The notes: generated from the letters alone by a model not told the origin. Counted from the first letter of the stretch, positions 23,568 through 34,074 are shown. The stretch: 64,000 nt of DNA from Caryophanales bacterium UBA1709 (GCA_002317215.1 DCJD01000010.1:1-64000); one strand, 5' to 3'. Made by a program: numbers and translations.

Positions 23568-23906
23568 ATGGCTACCAAGAAAACACAAGAAGTTAGAAAG
23601 TTCCCAGTTCCAACTCCTCATGATTATGAAGTCTTAAAGACTCCAGTAGTAACAGAAAAATCAATGAAATTAATGCAAGAACAAAATACTATCGTTCTTA
23701 AAGTTAATCAAAGCGTTACTGCACCAGAAATTAAACATGCATTCGAAGCAATCTTCAATAAGAAAGTTGCTAGAATCAATACAATCAACGTAAGATCAAA
23801 AGATAAGAAGTTAGGTAGATTTGAAGGTAGTGTTTCTGCTTATAAGAAAGCTATTATCAAACTAGCTGATGGCGAATCTTTAGATTTATTTGAAGAAAGT
23901 AAGTAA
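23568..23906 (+). CDS. rplW: 50S ribosomal protein L23
   Basis: 112 residues; about 15 more at the N-terminus than usual (basic, Thr/Lys-rich lead-in before YEVLKTPVVTEKS). The core binds 23S rRNA at the exit of the peptide tunnel, where trigger factor and SRP dock. Only 3 bp separate it from rplD; GAGGAGGG is in the end of rplD. Confidence 0.97.
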   Translation: MATKKTQEVRKFPVPTPHDYEVLKTPVVTEKSMKLMQEQNTIVLKVNQSVTAPEIKHAFEAIFNKKVARINTINVRSKDKKLGRFEGSVSAYKKAIIKLADGESLDLFEESK

Positions 23907-23920
23907 GGAGGTAAATAATT

Positions 23921-24754
23921 ATGGCTATTAAGAAATATAAACCAACAACAGCTGGTCGTCGTAATATGTCTACATTAGATAACTCTGCTCTTACTAAAAA
24001 GAAACCAGAAAGAAGTCTAGTTGTTCATATTAAGAAAACTGGTGGTAGAAACAATCTTGGTTACATCACTTGCAGACATATCGGTGGTGGAGCTAAGAAA
24101 CAATACCGTTTAATTGATTTCAAGAGAAATAAAGATGGTATTATCGGACATGTTCAAGCAATTGAATACGATCCAAACAGAACAAGTAATATTGCTTTAA
24201 TCGCTTATGAAGATGGCGAAAAGAGATATATTATTGCTCCTAAAGGTTTAGAAGTTGGCAACAAAGTTGTCTCTGGAGTAGATGCTGATATTAAAGTAGG
24301 TAATGCATTACCTTTAGCAAATATCCCAGAAGGTACATTCATTCACAACATTGAATTAAAACCTGGTTGTGGTGGTCAACTTGTTAGAAGTGCTGGAACA
24401 AGTGCTCAAATCTTAGGTAAAGAAGATAAATATATTATTGTTAGACTTGCTAGTGGTGAAGTTAGAAAAATCTTAGCTACTTGTAAAGCAACAGTTGGTG
24501 AAGTTGGTAATGAAGACCACTCATTAGTACACCTTGGTACTGCTGGTAAGAAGAGACATTTAGGTATCAGACCAACAGTTAGAGGTAGCGCAATGAACCC
24601 TTGCGATCACCCTCATGGTGGTGGTGAAGGTAAATGTCCTGTCGGACGTGATGCTCCTAGAACTCCTTGGGGTAAGAGAGCACTTGGCGTCAAGACAAGA
24701 AATATGAAGAAAGCTTCTTCTAAGTTAATTATTAGAAGAGTCAATGATAAATAG
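23921..24754 (+). CDS. rplB: 50S ribosomal protein L2
   Basis: 277 residues, standard length. It has the conserved [19 protein letters not shown] core and the [16 protein letters not shown] loop with the His essential near the peptidyl transferase centre. It is preceded by AAGGAGGT. Confidence 0.98.
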   Translation: MAIKKYKPTTAGRRNMSTLDNSALTKKKPERSLVVHIKKTGGRNNLGYITCRHIGGGAKKQYRLIDFKRNKDGIIGHVQAIEYDPNRTSNIALIAYEDGEKRYIIAPKGLEVGNKVVSGVDADIKVGNALPLANIPEGTFIHNIELKPGCGGQLVRSAGTSAQILGKEDKYIIVRLASGEVRKILATCKATVGEVGNEDHSLVHLGTAGKKRHLGIRPTVRGSAMNPCDHPHGGGEGKCPVGRDAPRTPWGKRALGVKTRNMKKASSKLIIRRVNDK

Positions 24755-24768
24755 GAGGTATAGGTCAT

Positions 24769-25062
24769 ATGGCAAGAAGCGTTAAAAAGGGACCATTTGT
24801 CGATGCTCACTTAATGAAAAAAGTACAAGCATTAAATGAATCTCATAAAAAAGAAGTTATTAAAACCTGGTCAAGAAGATCTACTATCTTCCCAGAATTC
24901 GTTGAACATACATTCGCTGTACATAACGGAAGAGAACATGTTCCAGTTTATGTAACAGAAGATATGATCGGACACAAGCTTGGAGAATTTGCTCCAACTA
25001 GAAAATATACTGGTCATACTGGTCATACTGCAGAAGATAAAGCTGCAGCAGCTAGTAAATAG
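24769..25062 (+). CDS. rpsS: 30S ribosomal protein S19
   Basis: 97 residues with [24 protein letters not shown] and [10 protein letters not shown], the segments that sit in the 30S head near S13. AGGAGGT lies 8 nt upstream. Confidence 0.98.
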   Translation: MARSVKKGPFVDAHLMKKVQALNESHKKEVIKTWSRRSTIFPEFVEHTFAVHNGREHVPVYVTEDMIGHKLGEFAPTRKYTGHTGHTAEDKAAAASK

Positions 25063-25074
25063 GAGGTAACTTAA

Positions 25075-25419
25075 ATGGAAAACAATACTGCTTATGCAAT
25101 AGCAAAAACTGTTAGAGTTACTCCTCGTAAAGCTCGTTTAGTTATCGATTTAGTTAGAGGCAAAACTGTTAACGAAGCAAAAGCAATCTTAGCAAACACT
25201 GATAAAGCTGTTGCTCCAATTGTTTTAAAGGTAGTTAATAGTGCTGCTGCTAATGCTATAAATAACTTTAATATGAATGCTGATCGTTTATACATTTGTG
25301 AAGCATATGCTAATGAAGGTATTAGAATGAAAAGATTCATGCCAAGAGCAAAAGGTAGTGCTAGCGGTTTAGTTAAAAGAACTTGCCACATCTTTGTTAG
25401 AGTGGCTGAAAGAGGATAG
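25075..25419 (+). CDS. rplV: 50S ribosomal protein L22
   Basis: 114 residues: [18 protein letters not shown] and the beta-hairpin [19 protein letters not shown] that reaches into the exit tunnel and is a site of macrolide resistance changes in other species. TAGGAGGT precedes. Confidence 0.98.
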   Translation: MENNTAYAIAKTVRVTPRKARLVIDLVRGKTVNEAKAILANTDKAVAPIVLKVVNSAAANAINNFNMNADRLYICEAYANEGIRMKRFMPRAKGSASGLVKRTCHIFVRVAERG

Positions 25420-25430
25420 GAGGTAATACT

Positions 25431-26099
25431 ATGGGTCAAAAAGTTAGTCCAGTCGGAATGAGAGTTGGCATTAATAGAGAATGGGATTCATCTTGGTATG
25501 CCTCTGATAAGAATTATGCAAAATTCTTAAATGAAGATATCGCTGTTAGAAAATATCTTGAAAAAGAATTAAAAGACGCAATTTTATCTAGAACATTAAT
25601 TAAAAGATCAAAAGCAAACGAAGTTGAAGTTGAAGTATTAGTTGTCAGAACTGGTGTTGTTATCGGTCAAGATGGTACTAGAGTAAATCAAATTTCTAAA
25701 GAGTTAAGCAAATTAACTCATGGTAGCAAAGTTAATTTCAAAGTTGTTGAAATTAAAAACCCAGATTTAGACGCAATTGTTGTTGCTAAATCTATCGCTG
25801 CTCAATTAGAAGCTCGTGCTTCTTTCAGAGCTGCACAAAAGAAAACTATTAAGAAAGTCATGAGTGCTGGAGCAAAAGGTATTAAAACTAGTGTTTCAGG
25901 AAGACTTGGTGGTGCTGATATTGCAAGAGCTGAAGGTTATGCTGAAGGAGTTACTCCATTACATACCTTAAGAAGTGATATTGACTTCGCTACAGCTGAA
26001 GCTATGACTACATATGGAAAACTTGGAGTTAAAGTTTGGATCTGTAGAGGAGAAATCCTTCCAGAAAGAAAAGCTCCAGTTGAAGCGAAAGGAGAGTAA
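25431..26099 (+). CDS. rpsC: 30S ribosomal protein S3
   Basis: 222 residues: type-II KH domain with [12 protein letters not shown], and the C-terminal [18 protein letters not shown] that lines the mRNA entry site. Length is typical. AGGAGGT precedes the ATG at the end of rplV. Confidence 0.98.
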   Translation: MGQKVSPVGMRVGINREWDSSWYASDKNYAKFLNEDIAVRKYLEKELKDAILSRTLIKRSKANEVEVEVLVVRTGVVIGQDGTRVNQISKELSKLTHGSKVNFKVVEIKNPDLDAIVVAKSIAAQLEARASFRAAQKKTIKKVMSAGAKGIKTSVSGRLGGADIARAEGYAEGVTPLHTLRSDIDFATAEAMTTYGKLGVKVWICRGEILPERKAPVEAKGE

Positions 26100-26105
26100 T
26101 TTACT

Positions 26106-26519
26106 ATGTTAATGCCAAAAAGAACAAAGTATAGAAGACCTCATCGCTTAAGTTATGAAGGTAAATCAAAAGGTGGTAATAAAGTAGACTTCGGTACTTG
26201 GGGTTTACAAGCATTAGAAGGTGCTTATATTACTGCAAACCAAATTGAAGCTGCTCGTATTTGTTTAAGTAGATACACAAAAAGAAACGGTCAAGTTTGG
26301 ATTAGAATATTCCCACAACTATCAAAAACAAAGAAACCTCTAGAAGTCCGTATGGGTTCTGGTAAAGGTGCTCCAGATTGTTGGGTAGCAGTTGTTAAAA
26401 CTGGTAGAGTAATGTTTGAAATCGCTGGTGTTAGTGATGAAGATTGCAGAGAAGCATTAAGATTAGCTGCTCAAAAATTACCTATTAAATGTAAGATTAT
26501 CGGTAGAGAGGAGGCTTAA
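26106..26519 (+). CDS. rplP: 50S ribosomal protein L16
   Basis: 137 residues starting [14 protein letters not shown], the usual Bacillota start. [22 protein letters not shown] marks the loop near the tRNA elbow and 5S rRNA. The gap to rpsC is 6 bp; GGAGAG supplies the ribosome site. Confidence 0.98.
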   Translation: MLMPKRTKYRRPHRLSYEGKSKGGNKVDFGTWGLQALEGAYITANQIEAARICLSRYTKRNGQVWIRIFPQLSKTKKPLEVRMGSGKGAPDCWVAVVKTGRVMFEIAGVSDEDCREALRLAAQKLPIKCKIIGREEA

Positions 26520-26521
26520 GT

Positions 26522-26713
26522 ATGAAGGTTAGCGAAATTAGAGAACTAAAAACTGAAGAATTAGTTGCTAAAGTTAAAGCTTTAAAAGAAGAATTATTTG
26601 TGCTTAAGTTTCAACAAGCTACTGGTAAAGTAGAAGGTGCTACTAAAGCAAAACAAATCAGAAAAGATATCGCAAGATGTCTAACAGTTATTGAAGAAAG
26701 AAAGGATAAGTAA
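26522..26713 (+). CDS. rpmC: 50S ribosomal protein L29
   Basis: 63 residues, two-helix protein with [19 protein letters not shown] and [14 protein letters not shown]. It sits by L23 at the tunnel exit. Its stop codon overlaps the start of rpsQ (TAATG). Confidence 0.97.
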   Translation: MKVSEIRELKTEELVAKVKALKEELFVLKFQQATGKVEGATKAKQIRKDIARCLTVIEERKDK

Positions 26714-26982
26714 TGGTTATGGAAAGAAAAGCTCGTAGAACTCTAGTAGGTATTGTTACAAGTGATAAGATGACTAAAACCATCACTGTCCAAGTCAATA
26801 CTGAAAAGAAACATTCCTTATATGGAAAGAAAACTGTAGTTTCTAAAAAATATAAGGCACATGATGAAGAACAAATTGCCCATGTAGGTGATAAGGTTGA
26901 AATCATGGAATGCCGTCCATTAAGCGCTGACAAACACTTTAGATTAGTTAAGATCATCGCTAAAGCTGGACTTGTTGCATAG
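26713..26982 (+). CDS. rpsQ: 30S ribosomal protein S17
   Basis: 89 residues: OB-fold with [18 protein letters not shown] and the [25 protein letters not shown] segment. It is a primary 16S rRNA binder. The start overlaps rpmC by 1 bp; an alternative Met is two codons in. Confidence 0.97.
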   Translation: MVMERKARRTLVGIVTSDKMTKTITVQVNTEKKHSLYGKKTVVSKKYKAHDEEQIAHVGDKVEIMECRPLSADKHFRLVKIIAKAGLVA

Positions 26983-26994
26983 GAGGTAATATAT

Positions 26995-27369
26995 ATGGTA
27001 CAAAGAGAATCCAATCTTGTAGTAGCAGATAACTCTGGTGCAAGAAGTGTAAGAATATTCAATATTAAAGGTGGAAGTTTTGTTAAGAGTGCTTCTATTG
27101 GTGATATTGTAAAATGTGCTGTCAAGGATGCTATTCCTGGTGGTACTGTTAAGAAAAGTGATGTAGTACTAGCTGTTATTGTTAGAACTAAGAAAGAAAT
27201 CACTAGAAAAGATGGACAAAGAATTAGATTTGATGACAACGCTGTTGTTTTAATCAAAGATGACTTAACTCCAATTGGTACTCGTGTCTTTGGCCCTGTA
27301 GCAAGAGAGTTAAGAGAAAAAGGTGAAGGATTCATGAAGATTGTTTCCTTAGCACCTGAAGTTTTATAG
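26995..27369 (+). CDS. rplN: 50S ribosomal protein L14
   Basis: 124 residues, near the usual 122, starting [19 protein letters not shown]. It forms intersubunit bridges to the 30S subunit. TAGGAGGT precedes. Confidence 0.98.
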   Translation: MVQRESNLVVADNSGARSVRIFNIKGGSFVKSASIGDIVKCAVKDAIPGGTVKKSDVVLAVIVRTKKEITRKDGQRIRFDDNAVVLIKDDLTPIGTRVFGPVARELREKGEGFMKIVSLAPEVL

Positions 27370-27380
27370 GAGGTATTATC

Positions 27381-27926
27381 ATGAAATTAAGAAAAGGTGA
27401 TACTGTTATCGTAATTAGTGGTGGTAACTCAAAAAGAAACAACGACAAAGGCAAAACAGGTGAAGTCTTAAGCGTTGACACTAAAACTAATCAAGTTGTT
27501 GTACAAGGTATTAATGTTGTTGTAAAACACAAGAAACCAACTCAACAAGATACTGAAGGTAGCATTGTAACTAAAGAAGCTCCAATTGATGCAAGTAACG
27601 TAGCTTACTACGATACTAAGACTAAAGAAAGAGTTAAGATTGGTTTCAAAACTATCAACGGTAAAAAAGTTAGAGTTAATAAGAAAACTGGTTTAGAACT
27701 TGGTAAGAAAGCTCCTAAGGCTGAAAAAGCTGCTCCAAAAGCAGAAGAAACTAAAGTTGAAGAAGTAAAACCAGTTGAAAAAGCAGCAGCTCCAAAAACT
27801 ACTGCAGCAAAGACTACTGCAGCAAAATCAACTGCAACAAAGTCAACAGCTGCTAAGTCAACTGCAGCAAAATCAACAGCTGCTAAAAAGACTACAGCAG
27901 CAAAAGCAAAGGAGGAAGCAAAATAG
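27381..27926 (+). CDS. rplX: 50S ribosomal protein L24 with Lys/Ala/Thr-rich repeat tail
   Basis: Residues 1-105 are standard L24 (KOW motif in LRKGDTVIVISGGN, then GKTGEV). The following 75 residues are an extra low-complexity tail with heptad-like repeats such as KSTAAKSTAAK, resembling the basic tails of bacterial histone-H1-like proteins. Family members are normally 100-110 residues. The DNA coding for the tail is repetitive and prone to slippage. The tail probably binds rRNA or DNA and is disordered. Confidence 0.97.
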   Translation: MKLRKGDTVIVISGGNSKRNNDKGKTGEVLSVDTKTNQVVVQGINVVVKHKKPTQQDTEGSIVTKEAPIDASNVAYYDTKTKERVKIGFKTINGKKVRVNKKTGLELGKKAPKAEKAAPKAEETKVEEVKPVEKAAAPKTTAAKTTAAKSTATKSTAAKSTAAKSTAAKKTTAAKAKEEAK

Positions 27927-27929
27927 TTT

Positions 27930-28469
27930 ATGAATAGATTACTTGAAAAATATAAAACAGAAGTTGCTCCTGCTTTAAATAAACAATTTAAATACAAATC
28001 AGTAATGCAAACACCAAAACTAGTTAAAGTTGTTATTAACATGGGTGTTGGTGATGCAACAGGTAATGCAAAATTCTTAGAAGATGCTGTCAAAGAATTA
28101 ACTCAAATTTCTGGACAAAAGCCATTAATTACTAAAGCTAAGAAATCTATTGCTACTTTCAAATTAAGACAAGGAATGGAAATCGGTGCTAAGGTTACAT
28201 TAAGAGGCGAAAGAATGTATGAATTCTTAGATAAGCTATTCAATATTACTTTACCACGTGTAAGAGACTTTAGAGGAGTTTCTAAAACAGCATTTGATGG
28301 TAGAGGTGGATACACTTTAGGTATCAAAGAACAAATTATCTTCCCTGAAATTAATTACGAACAAGTAAATAGAGTCAGAGGTATGGATATTTGTATCGTT
28401 TCAACAGCTAATAACGATGAGCAAGCAAAAGCCTTATTAGAAGGTTTAGGCATGCCATTCGCTAAGTAG
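27930..28469 (+). CDS. rplE: 50S ribosomal protein L5
   Basis: 179 residues: [29 protein letters not shown] and [23 protein letters not shown] in part, the loops that hold 5S rRNA and contact the P-site tRNA. It begins 3 bp after rplX with AAAGGAGG at the end of that gene. Confidence 0.98.
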   Translation: MNRLLEKYKTEVAPALNKQFKYKSVMQTPKLVKVVINMGVGDATGNAKFLEDAVKELTQISGQKPLITKAKKSIATFKLRQGMEIGAKVTLRGERMYEFLDKLFNITLPRVRDFRGVSKTAFDGRGGYTLGIKEQIIFPEINYEQVNRVRGMDICIVSTANNDEQAKALLEGLGMPFAK

Positions 28470-28480
28470 GAGGTTAAATT

Positions 28481-28666
28481 ATGGCAAAAACAAGTCTTAA
28501 AATTAAATGTAGCAGACCTAAAAAATATGCTGTAAGAGAATATACCAGATGCGAAAGATGTGGTAGACCTCATGCTGTATTATCAAAATTCCACTTATGC
28601 AGAATCTGCTTAAGAGAACTTGCTTATAAAGGTCAAGTTCCTGGAATGAAGAAATCAAGTTGGTAA
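28481..28666 (+). CDS. rpsN: 30S ribosomal protein S14, zinc-binding type
   Basis: 61 residues with CERCGRPH and [10 protein letters not shown], the CXXC pairs of the zinc form (S14Z), rather than the longer zinc-free form. It lies at its standard place between rplE and rpsH. AGGAGGT precedes the ATG. Confidence 0.98.
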   Translation: MAKTSLKIKCSRPKKYAVREYTRCERCGRPHAVLSKFHLCRICLRELAYKGQVPGMKKSSW

Positions 28667-28684
28667 GGAAAGGAGATTTAAACT

Positions 28685-29077
28685 ATGGTTATGACTGATC
28701 CAATTGCGGATATGTTAACAAGAATTCGTAACGCAAACGCAATCAAAAATGCCACTGCAACAATTCCATCTTCAAAATTAAAATTAGAGATTGCTCGTAT
28801 TTTAAAAGAAGAAGGATATATCAGTGATTTCGTCGTAGAAGGCGAAGAGAAGAAAAATATCGTTGTAACATTAAAGTATGTTAATAACGAAAGAGCTATA
28901 ACTGGTTTAAAGAGAATTTCTAAACCAGGATTAAGAGTTTATGTTGAAGCAAGCAATATGCCAAAGGTCTTAAACGGTCTTGGTATCGCTATTGTCTCAA
29001 CTAATAAAGGACTAGTAACTGACAGACAAGCAAGAGCTTTAAAAGTTGGTGGAGAAGTTCTAGCATTCGTTTGGTAG
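28685..29077 (+). CDS. rpsH: 30S ribosomal protein S8
   Basis: 130 residues with [16 protein letters not shown] at the start and the C-terminal [19 protein letters not shown] that contacts helix 21 of 16S rRNA. In other bacteria S8 is the translational repressor of the spc genes. AAAGGAGA lies upstream; a second Met is at codon 3. Confidence 0.98.
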   Translation: MVMTDPIADMLTRIRNANAIKNATATIPSSKLKLEIARILKEEGYISDFVVEGEEKKNIVVTLKYVNNERAITGLKRISKPGLRVYVEASNMPKVLNGLGIAIVSTNKGLVTDRQARALKVGGEVLAFVW

Positions 29078-29088
29078 GAGGGTAAATT

Positions 29089-29634
29089 ATGTCAAGAATT
29101 GGTAGATTACCTGTAAACTTACCAGATGGTGTAAGTGCCGTTATTGATAATAACGTTCTAACTGTTAAATCAAATAAAGGCTCATTAACTTTAGATATTC
29201 CAAGTGTTATTAAGGTTAATGTAAATGAAAAAGTAATTAATGTTGAAAGACTTAATGAAGAAAAACATACAAGACAACTTCATGGTACAACTAGAGCAAA
29301 CATCCACAACATGGTTGTTGGTGTAAGTGATGGTTTCAAAAAAGAATTAATCATGAAGGGTACTGGTTACAAAGCAGAACTTGCTGGTAAAAAGTTAATT
29401 ATGTATGTTGGTTATTCTCACCCAATCAATATGGATATTCCAGAAGGAATTAAAGTTGAAGTTGGCGGAAATAACAATACTAGTGTTACTGTATCAGGAA
29501 TTAATAAACAAGTTGTTGGACAATTTAGTGCATTAATTAGAGGTACAAGACTTCCAGAACCATATAAGGGTAAAGGAGTTATGTATACTACTGAACACGT
29601 AAGACGTAAAGAAGGCAAAAAGGCCGGTAAATAG
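29089..29634 (+). CDS. rplF: 50S ribosomal protein L6
   Basis: 181 residues with two tandem related domains; [13 protein letters not shown] and the C-terminal [15 protein letters not shown] place it near the GTPase-associated centre. AGGAGGG precedes. Confidence 0.98.
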   Translation: MSRIGRLPVNLPDGVSAVIDNNVLTVKSNKGSLTLDIPSVIKVNVNEKVINVERLNEEKHTRQLHGTTRANIHNMVVGVSDGFKKELIMKGTGYKAELAGKKLIMYVGYSHPINMDIPEGIKVEVGGNNNTSVTVSGINKQVVGQFSALIRGTRLPEPYKGKGVMYTTEHVRRKEGKKAGK

Positions 29635-29648
29635 GAAAGGAGATTAAT

Positions 29649-30005
29649 ATGATTAAGTTAATAGATAAAAATGCTATAAGAGTACATCGTCATAAACGTA
29701 TTAGAAATTATATTTCTGGTACAACATCTCGTCCACGTTTATGTGTCTTTAGATCAAATAAACATATTAGTTGTCAAGTAATTGATGATACTAAGGGTGT
29801 TACATTAGCAAGTGCAAGTAGTGTTGCATTAAAATTAGTAAATGGCGGTAACGTCGAAGCTGCAAAGCAAGTTGGTACTGCAATTGCAGAAGCTTGCAAA
29901 GCAAAGAAAATCAAAGAAGTTGTCTTTGATAGAAGTGGTTACTTATACCATGGTAGAGTTCAAGCTTTAGCAGATGCTGCTAGAGAAGCTGGATTAAAGT
30001 TCTAG
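29649..30005 (+). CDS. rplR: 50S ribosomal protein L18
   Basis: 118 residues: basic N-terminus, [20 protein letters not shown] and [24 protein letters not shown]. It binds 5S rRNA together with L5. AAAGGAGA precedes. Confidence 0.98.
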   Translation: MIKLIDKNAIRVHRHKRIRNYISGTTSRPRLCVFRSNKHISCQVIDDTKGVTLASASSVALKLVNGGNVEAAKQVGTAIAEACKAKKIKEVVFDRSGYLYHGRVQALADAAREAGLKF

Positions 30006-30015
30006 GAGGTTAGTT

Positions 30016-30636
30016 ATGGCAAACGAAGAAATCAAAGAAGTAGTTGAAACTGCTGAAAAAGTTGAAAAGAAACCTTTCCATAAAGACGCTCCAAAGGGCG
30101 AATTCAAAGGTAAAAAGCCTCCTTTCAAAAAGGATGGTAGAAGACCAGACAAAAAAGATGACAGATTTAGTGATAAGGTAATATATATTAATAGCGTTTC
30201 TAAAACTGTAAAAGGTGGACGTAGAAGAAAATTCGCAGCCTTAGTTGCAGTTGGTGATAAGAGAGGTAACATCGGTTTTGCTCAAGGTAAGGCTGTTGAA
30301 GTACCAGATGCTATTAAGAAAGCAACCGAAGCAGCAAGAAAGAATATTATCCATGTATCAATTAGCCGTGGTGATACTATTCAACATGAAGTTATTGGTG
30401 AATTTGGTGCATGTAGAGTATTCTTAAAACCAGCCCCAGTTGGTACTGGAGTTATTGCTGGAGGTCCAGTTAGAGATATCTTAGAATTAGCTGGTATTAA
30501 AAACATCTATTCTAAAATCTATGGATCAAGAACTGCTATCAACGTTGTAAGAGCAACAGTTGATGGTTTATTAAAAGTAAAATCAGTTGGTAAAGTTTGT
30601 GCTATTAGAGGCAAACAACCAAAGGATATTCTATAG
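30016..30636 (+). CDS. rpsE: 30S ribosomal protein S5 with N-terminal extension
   Basis: 206 residues; the core from about residue 50 (DKVIYINSVSKTVKGGRRR) is typical S5, containing the loops that set decoding accuracy. The first 50 residues are an added, charge-rich stretch (acidic first, then Lys/Pro/Phe-rich), where most S5 proteins have 5-15. The start is firm: AGGAGGT lies 7 nt upstream and no internal Met with a ribosome site exists. Confidence 0.97.
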   Translation: MANEEIKEVVETAEKVEKKPFHKDAPKGEFKGKKPPFKKDGRRPDKKDDRFSDKVIYINSVSKTVKGGRRRKFAALVAVGDKRGNIGFAQGKAVEVPDAIKKATEAARKNIIHVSISRGDTIQHEVIGEFGACRVFLKPAPVGTGVIAGGPVRDILELAGIKNIYSKIYGSRTAINVVRATVDGLLKVKSVGKVCAIRGKQPKDIL

Positions 30637-30653
30637 TAAGGAGGTATTAGATT

Positions 30654-31097
30654 ATGGATTTACATACTCTTACTTATAACGAAGGTGCTAAGAAAACCTA
30701 TACTAGAAGATGTAGAGGTTTAGGTAGCGGCCTTGGTAAAAATGGTGGCTCTGGTAATAAGGGTCAAAAATCTAGAAGTGGCGGTGGCACTAGACCTGGA
30801 TTTGAAGGTGGTCAAAACCCAATCTATAGAAGAGTTTCTAAGAGAGGATTCACAAACACTGAAAAGACTGTTTATGCAACTGTTAGCCTAGAAAAATTAG
30901 AAAAAGTATTTGAAGATGGTGCAAGCGTTTGCCCTGTCTGTTTAAAAGAAAAGGGGTTAATTAAAAATAAATTCGATGGCGTTAAAATCTTAGCTGGTGG
31001 AAAATTAACTAAGAAATTATCTGTTAAAGCTCATGCATTTAGTGCAGCAGCTAAAGAAGCTATCGAAGCTTGTGGTGGAACTTGCGAGGTGATCTAA
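30654..31097 (+). CDS. rplO: 50S ribosomal protein L15
   Basis: 147 residues: RRCRGLGSGLGKNGGSGNKGQKSRSG N-terminal tail in part, and the C-terminal domain VKAHAFSAAAKEAIEACGG. Unusual for bacteria, the C-terminal half has CPVC and a terminal CGGTC, four cysteines that could bind a metal. The rpmD gene (L30), normally between rpsE and rplO, is absent: only 17 bp lie between them. Confidence 0.97.
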   Translation: MDLHTLTYNEGAKKTYTRRCRGLGSGLGKNGGSGNKGQKSRSGGGTRPGFEGGQNPIYRRVSKRGFTNTEKTVYATVSLEKLEKVFEDGASVCPVCLKEKGLIKNKFDGVKILAGGKLTKKLSVKAHAFSAAAKEAIEACGGTCEVI

Positions 31098-31098
31098 T

Positions 31099-32415
31099 AT
31101 GTTCAAAAAGATCCAATCAATAGTTCAAAACCGTGAGGTTTTTAACCGATTCATCTTTACTTTAGTTGTCTTGTTTGTATTTAAGATTGGATCTTCCATT
31201 ACTGTCCCACGTGTTGATATTCAAGATATCAATTATGGAACTGGTGGTGGAATATTCGAACTTATGAATATGTTTGGTGGAGGCGCTTTAAGTAAATTTA
31301 GTATATTTGCTTTAGGTGTTTCTCCATACATCACTGCTGAAATTGTTATTCAATTATTAGCAAAGGGAGTTCTTCCAAAATTAGAAGAACTTTCTAAACA
31401 AGGACAAGAAGGTAAAAAGAAACTTGATAAAGCAACTCGTGCTTTAACTCTTCTTTTATCAGTAGTACAAGCTTATGGTATTATTGTTACCATGGAGCAA
31501 AACTACCAATTAAAGAGTGTTAGTGGAGCTGCTTTTGGAACAATGGATTATATTTACTTAGTAACAATTATTACTAGTGGTACATTCTTATTAATGTGGA
31601 TGGGTGATCAAATCACATCTAAAGGTATTGGAAACGGTCTTTCTATGATTATCTTTGCAGGTATTATTATGGAAATGCCATACCAAATTGAAACAGCATA
31701 TAAATCATTTGTTGCTGCAGGCGCAAGTGGTGTAAACGTATTCAATGGTATTATTAACTTTACTATTTATTTGATTATGTATATTGCATTAATTATATTT
31801 GTAACATTTATGGAAAAATCTATCCGTAAAGTTCCAATGCAATATGCTAGCAGTAATGCTAATGCTAGAACAAGAGATATCTCCTTCTTACCTATTAAGG
31901 TAAATAGTGCTGGAGTTATTCCTGTTATCTTTGCATCAAGTATCTTAACTGCCCCATCAATTATTATGTCATTTGCTGGTGTTCCAACTGATAATGCTGC
32001 TTATAAAGTATTCTCAATTGGTACTAAAGCTAATGATGGAATTCCTTGGGGAACTATTATTTATATTGCTCTAATATTTATCTTTGCTTATTTCTATACT
32101 TTACTACAAATGGATCCAGATGAAATGAGTGAAAACTTCCAAAAATCTGGAGCATATATTCCTGGTGTAAGACCTGGTAAAGAAACAAGCAAATACATTA
32201 AAAAGATTCTTGTTAGAGTCACATTAATTGGAGCTTTCTTCTTAGTATTCCTAGTTGGAGTTCCAATGTTCTTAACTTCAGTATTATCCTTAAATAGCTC
32301 AATTGCATTTGGTGGTACTGGATTAATCATCGTTTCTGGTGTTGCTATTGAAATTGCAACTCAAACTGATGGTTTACTTGCTGGAAAAGAATATAACGGC
32401 TTTGTTGGTGAATAA
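31099..32415 (+). CDS. secY: Preprotein translocase channel subunit SecY
   Basis: 438 residues, ten hydrophobic segments, with ALGVSPYITAEIVIQLL in helix 2, and LQMDPDEMSENFQKSGAYIPGVRPG, the cytosolic loop that binds SecA and the ribosome. It starts 1 bp after rplO. The stop overlaps the start of adk (TAATG). Confidence 0.98.
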   Translation: MFKKIQSIVQNREVFNRFIFTLVVLFVFKIGSSITVPRVDIQDINYGTGGGIFELMNMFGGGALSKFSIFALGVSPYITAEIVIQLLAKGVLPKLEELSKQGQEGKKKLDKATRALTLLLSVVQAYGIIVTMEQNYQLKSVSGAAFGTMDYIYLVTIITSGTFLLMWMGDQITSKGIGNGLSMIIFAGIIMEMPYQIETAYKSFVAAGASGVNVFNGIINFTIYLIMYIALIIFVTFMEKSIRKVPMQYASSNANARTRDISFLPIKVNSAGVIPVIFASSILTAPSIIMSFAGVPTDNAAYKVFSIGTKANDGIPWGTIIYIALIFIFAYFYTLLQMDPDEMSENFQKSGAYIPGVRPGKETSKYIKKILVRVTLIGAFFLVFLVGVPMFLTSVLSLNSSIAFGGTGLIIVSGVAIEIATQTDGLLAGKEYNGFVGE

Positions 32416-33056
32416 TGAATATTGTATTCTTAGGTGCTCCTGGTAGTGGAAAGGGAACACAATCAAAGAAAATCGAAGATTTCTTTAAGATTGTACATAT
32501 TTCAACAGGTGATATCTTTAGACAAGCAATTAAAGATTCTACCTCTGCCGGTGTATTAGCAAAATCCTTTATTGATAAAGGATGTCTTGTTCCAGATGAA
32601 GTAACAATTAAAATTGTTGAAGAAAGAATTGAAAAGGATGACTGTAAAAAGGGATTTATCTTTGATGGATTCCCTCGTACAGTTCCTCAAGCAATTAGTT
32701 ATGATTCACTTCATAACAATGATTCTTTCAAAATAGATAAAGTAATCTATTTAAAAGTAGATGAAGAAAAATTATTAGATCGTATTGTCAATCGTAGAGT
32801 ATGTCCTAAATGTGGTGCTAGTTATCATATGGTCATAAAACCTAGTAAAGTGGAAGGTATTTGTGATTTATGTGGACATGAACTTGAAACAAGAAAAGAT
32901 GACAATCCAGAATCAATGAAAGTTAGACTTGAAGAATATAAAAAACTAACAAGTCCTTTAATTGATTATTATTCTAAGATTAATAAACTTGTAACAATTG
33001 ACGCAATGAATGATATTGAAAAAGTTTATGAATCTATTCTAGAGGCTTTAAAGTAA
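32415..33056 (+). CDS. adk: Adenylate kinase, zinc-LID type
   Basis: 213 residues: P-loop [16 protein letters not shown], and a long LID with CPKCG..YH...CDLCG, the four Cys of the zinc-binding LID found in Gram-positive adenylate kinases. It converts ATP + AMP to 2 ADP. It is coupled to secY and map by overlapping stop/start codons. Confidence 0.98.
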   Translation: MNIVFLGAPGSGKGTQSKKIEDFFKIVHISTGDIFRQAIKDSTSAGVLAKSFIDKGCLVPDEVTIKIVEERIEKDDCKKGFIFDGFPRTVPQAISYDSLHNNDSFKIDKVIYLKVDEEKLLDRIVNRRVCPKCGASYHMVIKPSKVEGICDLCGHELETRKDDNPESMKVRLEEYKKLTSPLIDYYSKINKLVTIDAMNDIEKVYESILEALK

Positions 33057-33805
33057 TGATTAGTTTAAAGACTAAAGATGAATTAGAAAAATTAAGAGTA
33101 GCAGGTCATATTGTTGCTCTAACTCATCAGGAACTAAAGAAACATTTAGTTCCTGGTGTATCCACTTATGAATTAGACCAAATTGCTGATAAGTTTATTA
33201 GAAGCCAAAATGCTACACCTTCTTTTAAAGGTTTATATGGTTTTCCAGGAACAATTTGTATATCAATAAATAACGAATTAATTCATGGTATACCATCTAA
33301 AGATCGTATCCTAAAAGATGGCGATATTATTACTTTAGATATTGGAGCATGCTATAAAGGCTATCATGGTGATAGCGCTTGGACATACCCAGTTGGTAAA
33401 ATTAGTGATGATGTTGCTTTATTATTAAAGGTTACAGAACAATCTTTATATGAAGGATTAAAGAAAGCAAAAGCTGGTAATAGACTTGGTGATGTTGGAC
33501 ATGCAATTCAAAGCTATGCAGAATCATTTGGATATTCCGTTGTAAGAGAATATACGGGGCATGGAGTTGGAAAAGCAGTTCATGAAGATCCTTTTGTTCC
33601 AAATTATGGATTAGAAGGACATGGTGTAAAATTACTAAGCAATATGGTTATAGCAATTGAACCAATGATTAATCAAGGAAGTAAAGAAGTATATACTTTA
33701 GATAATAATTGGACAGTTGTTACAAAGGACGGAAAAATGTGTGCTCACTATGAACATACAATCGCAATCACCGATGGTGAATGTGAGATATTTACAAAGC
33801 TATAA
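33056..33805 (+). CDS. map: Type I methionine aminopeptidase
   Basis: 249 residues, pita-bread fold metal ligands visible as [15 protein letters not shown] (two Asp), [12 protein letters not shown] (His), IEPMI (Glu) and the terminal EHT (Glu). It removes the initiator Met from nascent proteins after deformylation. It overlaps adk by 1 bp. Confidence 0.98.
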   Translation: MISLKTKDELEKLRVAGHIVALTHQELKKHLVPGVSTYELDQIADKFIRSQNATPSFKGLYGFPGTICISINNELIHGIPSKDRILKDGDIITLDIGACYKGYHGDSAWTYPVGKISDDVALLLKVTEQSLYEGLKKAKAGNRLGDVGHAIQSYAESFGYSVVREYTGHGVGKAVHEDPFVPNYGLEGHGVKLLSNMVIAIEPMINQGSKEVYTLDNNWTVVTKDGKMCAHYEHTIAITDGECEIFTKL

Positions 33806-33817
33806 GGAGAAAAATTA

Positions 33818-34054
33818 ATGGCAAAACAAGATGTTATAACAATCGATGGAACTGTCTTGGATTCTCTTCCAAATACTATGTTTAAGGTCCGTCTTGATAA
33901 TGGTGTAGAGCTTATTGCCCACATTTCTGGTAAAATCCGTATGAATTACATTCGCATTTTACCAGGCGATAGAGTCTCTGTAGAAATTTCACCATATGAT
34001 TTAACATGTGGGCGTATTACTTACCGTTTAAAAGATAACGGTATTCAAAAATAA
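33818..34054 (+). CDS. infA: Translation initiation factor IF-1
   Basis: 78 residues, OB-fold: [38 protein letters not shown] and [13 protein letters not shown]. Slightly longer than the usual 72 by a short C-terminal tail. TAAGGAGA precedes the ATG. Confidence 0.98.
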   Translation: MAKQDVITIDGTVLDSLPNTMFKVRLDNGVELIAHISGKIRMNYIRILPGDRVSVEISPYDLTCGRITYRLKDNGIQK

Positions 34055-34074
34055 CTTTAAGGAGGAAATAATTT

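Noticed and set aside
26688..27335. 215-codon minus-strand frame opposite rpsQ-rplN
   Set aside because: Antisense shadow of two well-conserved ribosomal genes; codon pattern mirrors the coding strand.
27760..27915. Tandem short repeats that might be a CRISPR-like or satellite array
   Set aside because: They are in-frame codons for the KSTAAK tail of L24, with no spacers.
27608..28093. 161-codon minus-strand frame opposite the L24 tail
   Set aside because: Product is the Ala/Val/Phe-rich mirror of the KSTAAK repeats, with no domain of its own.
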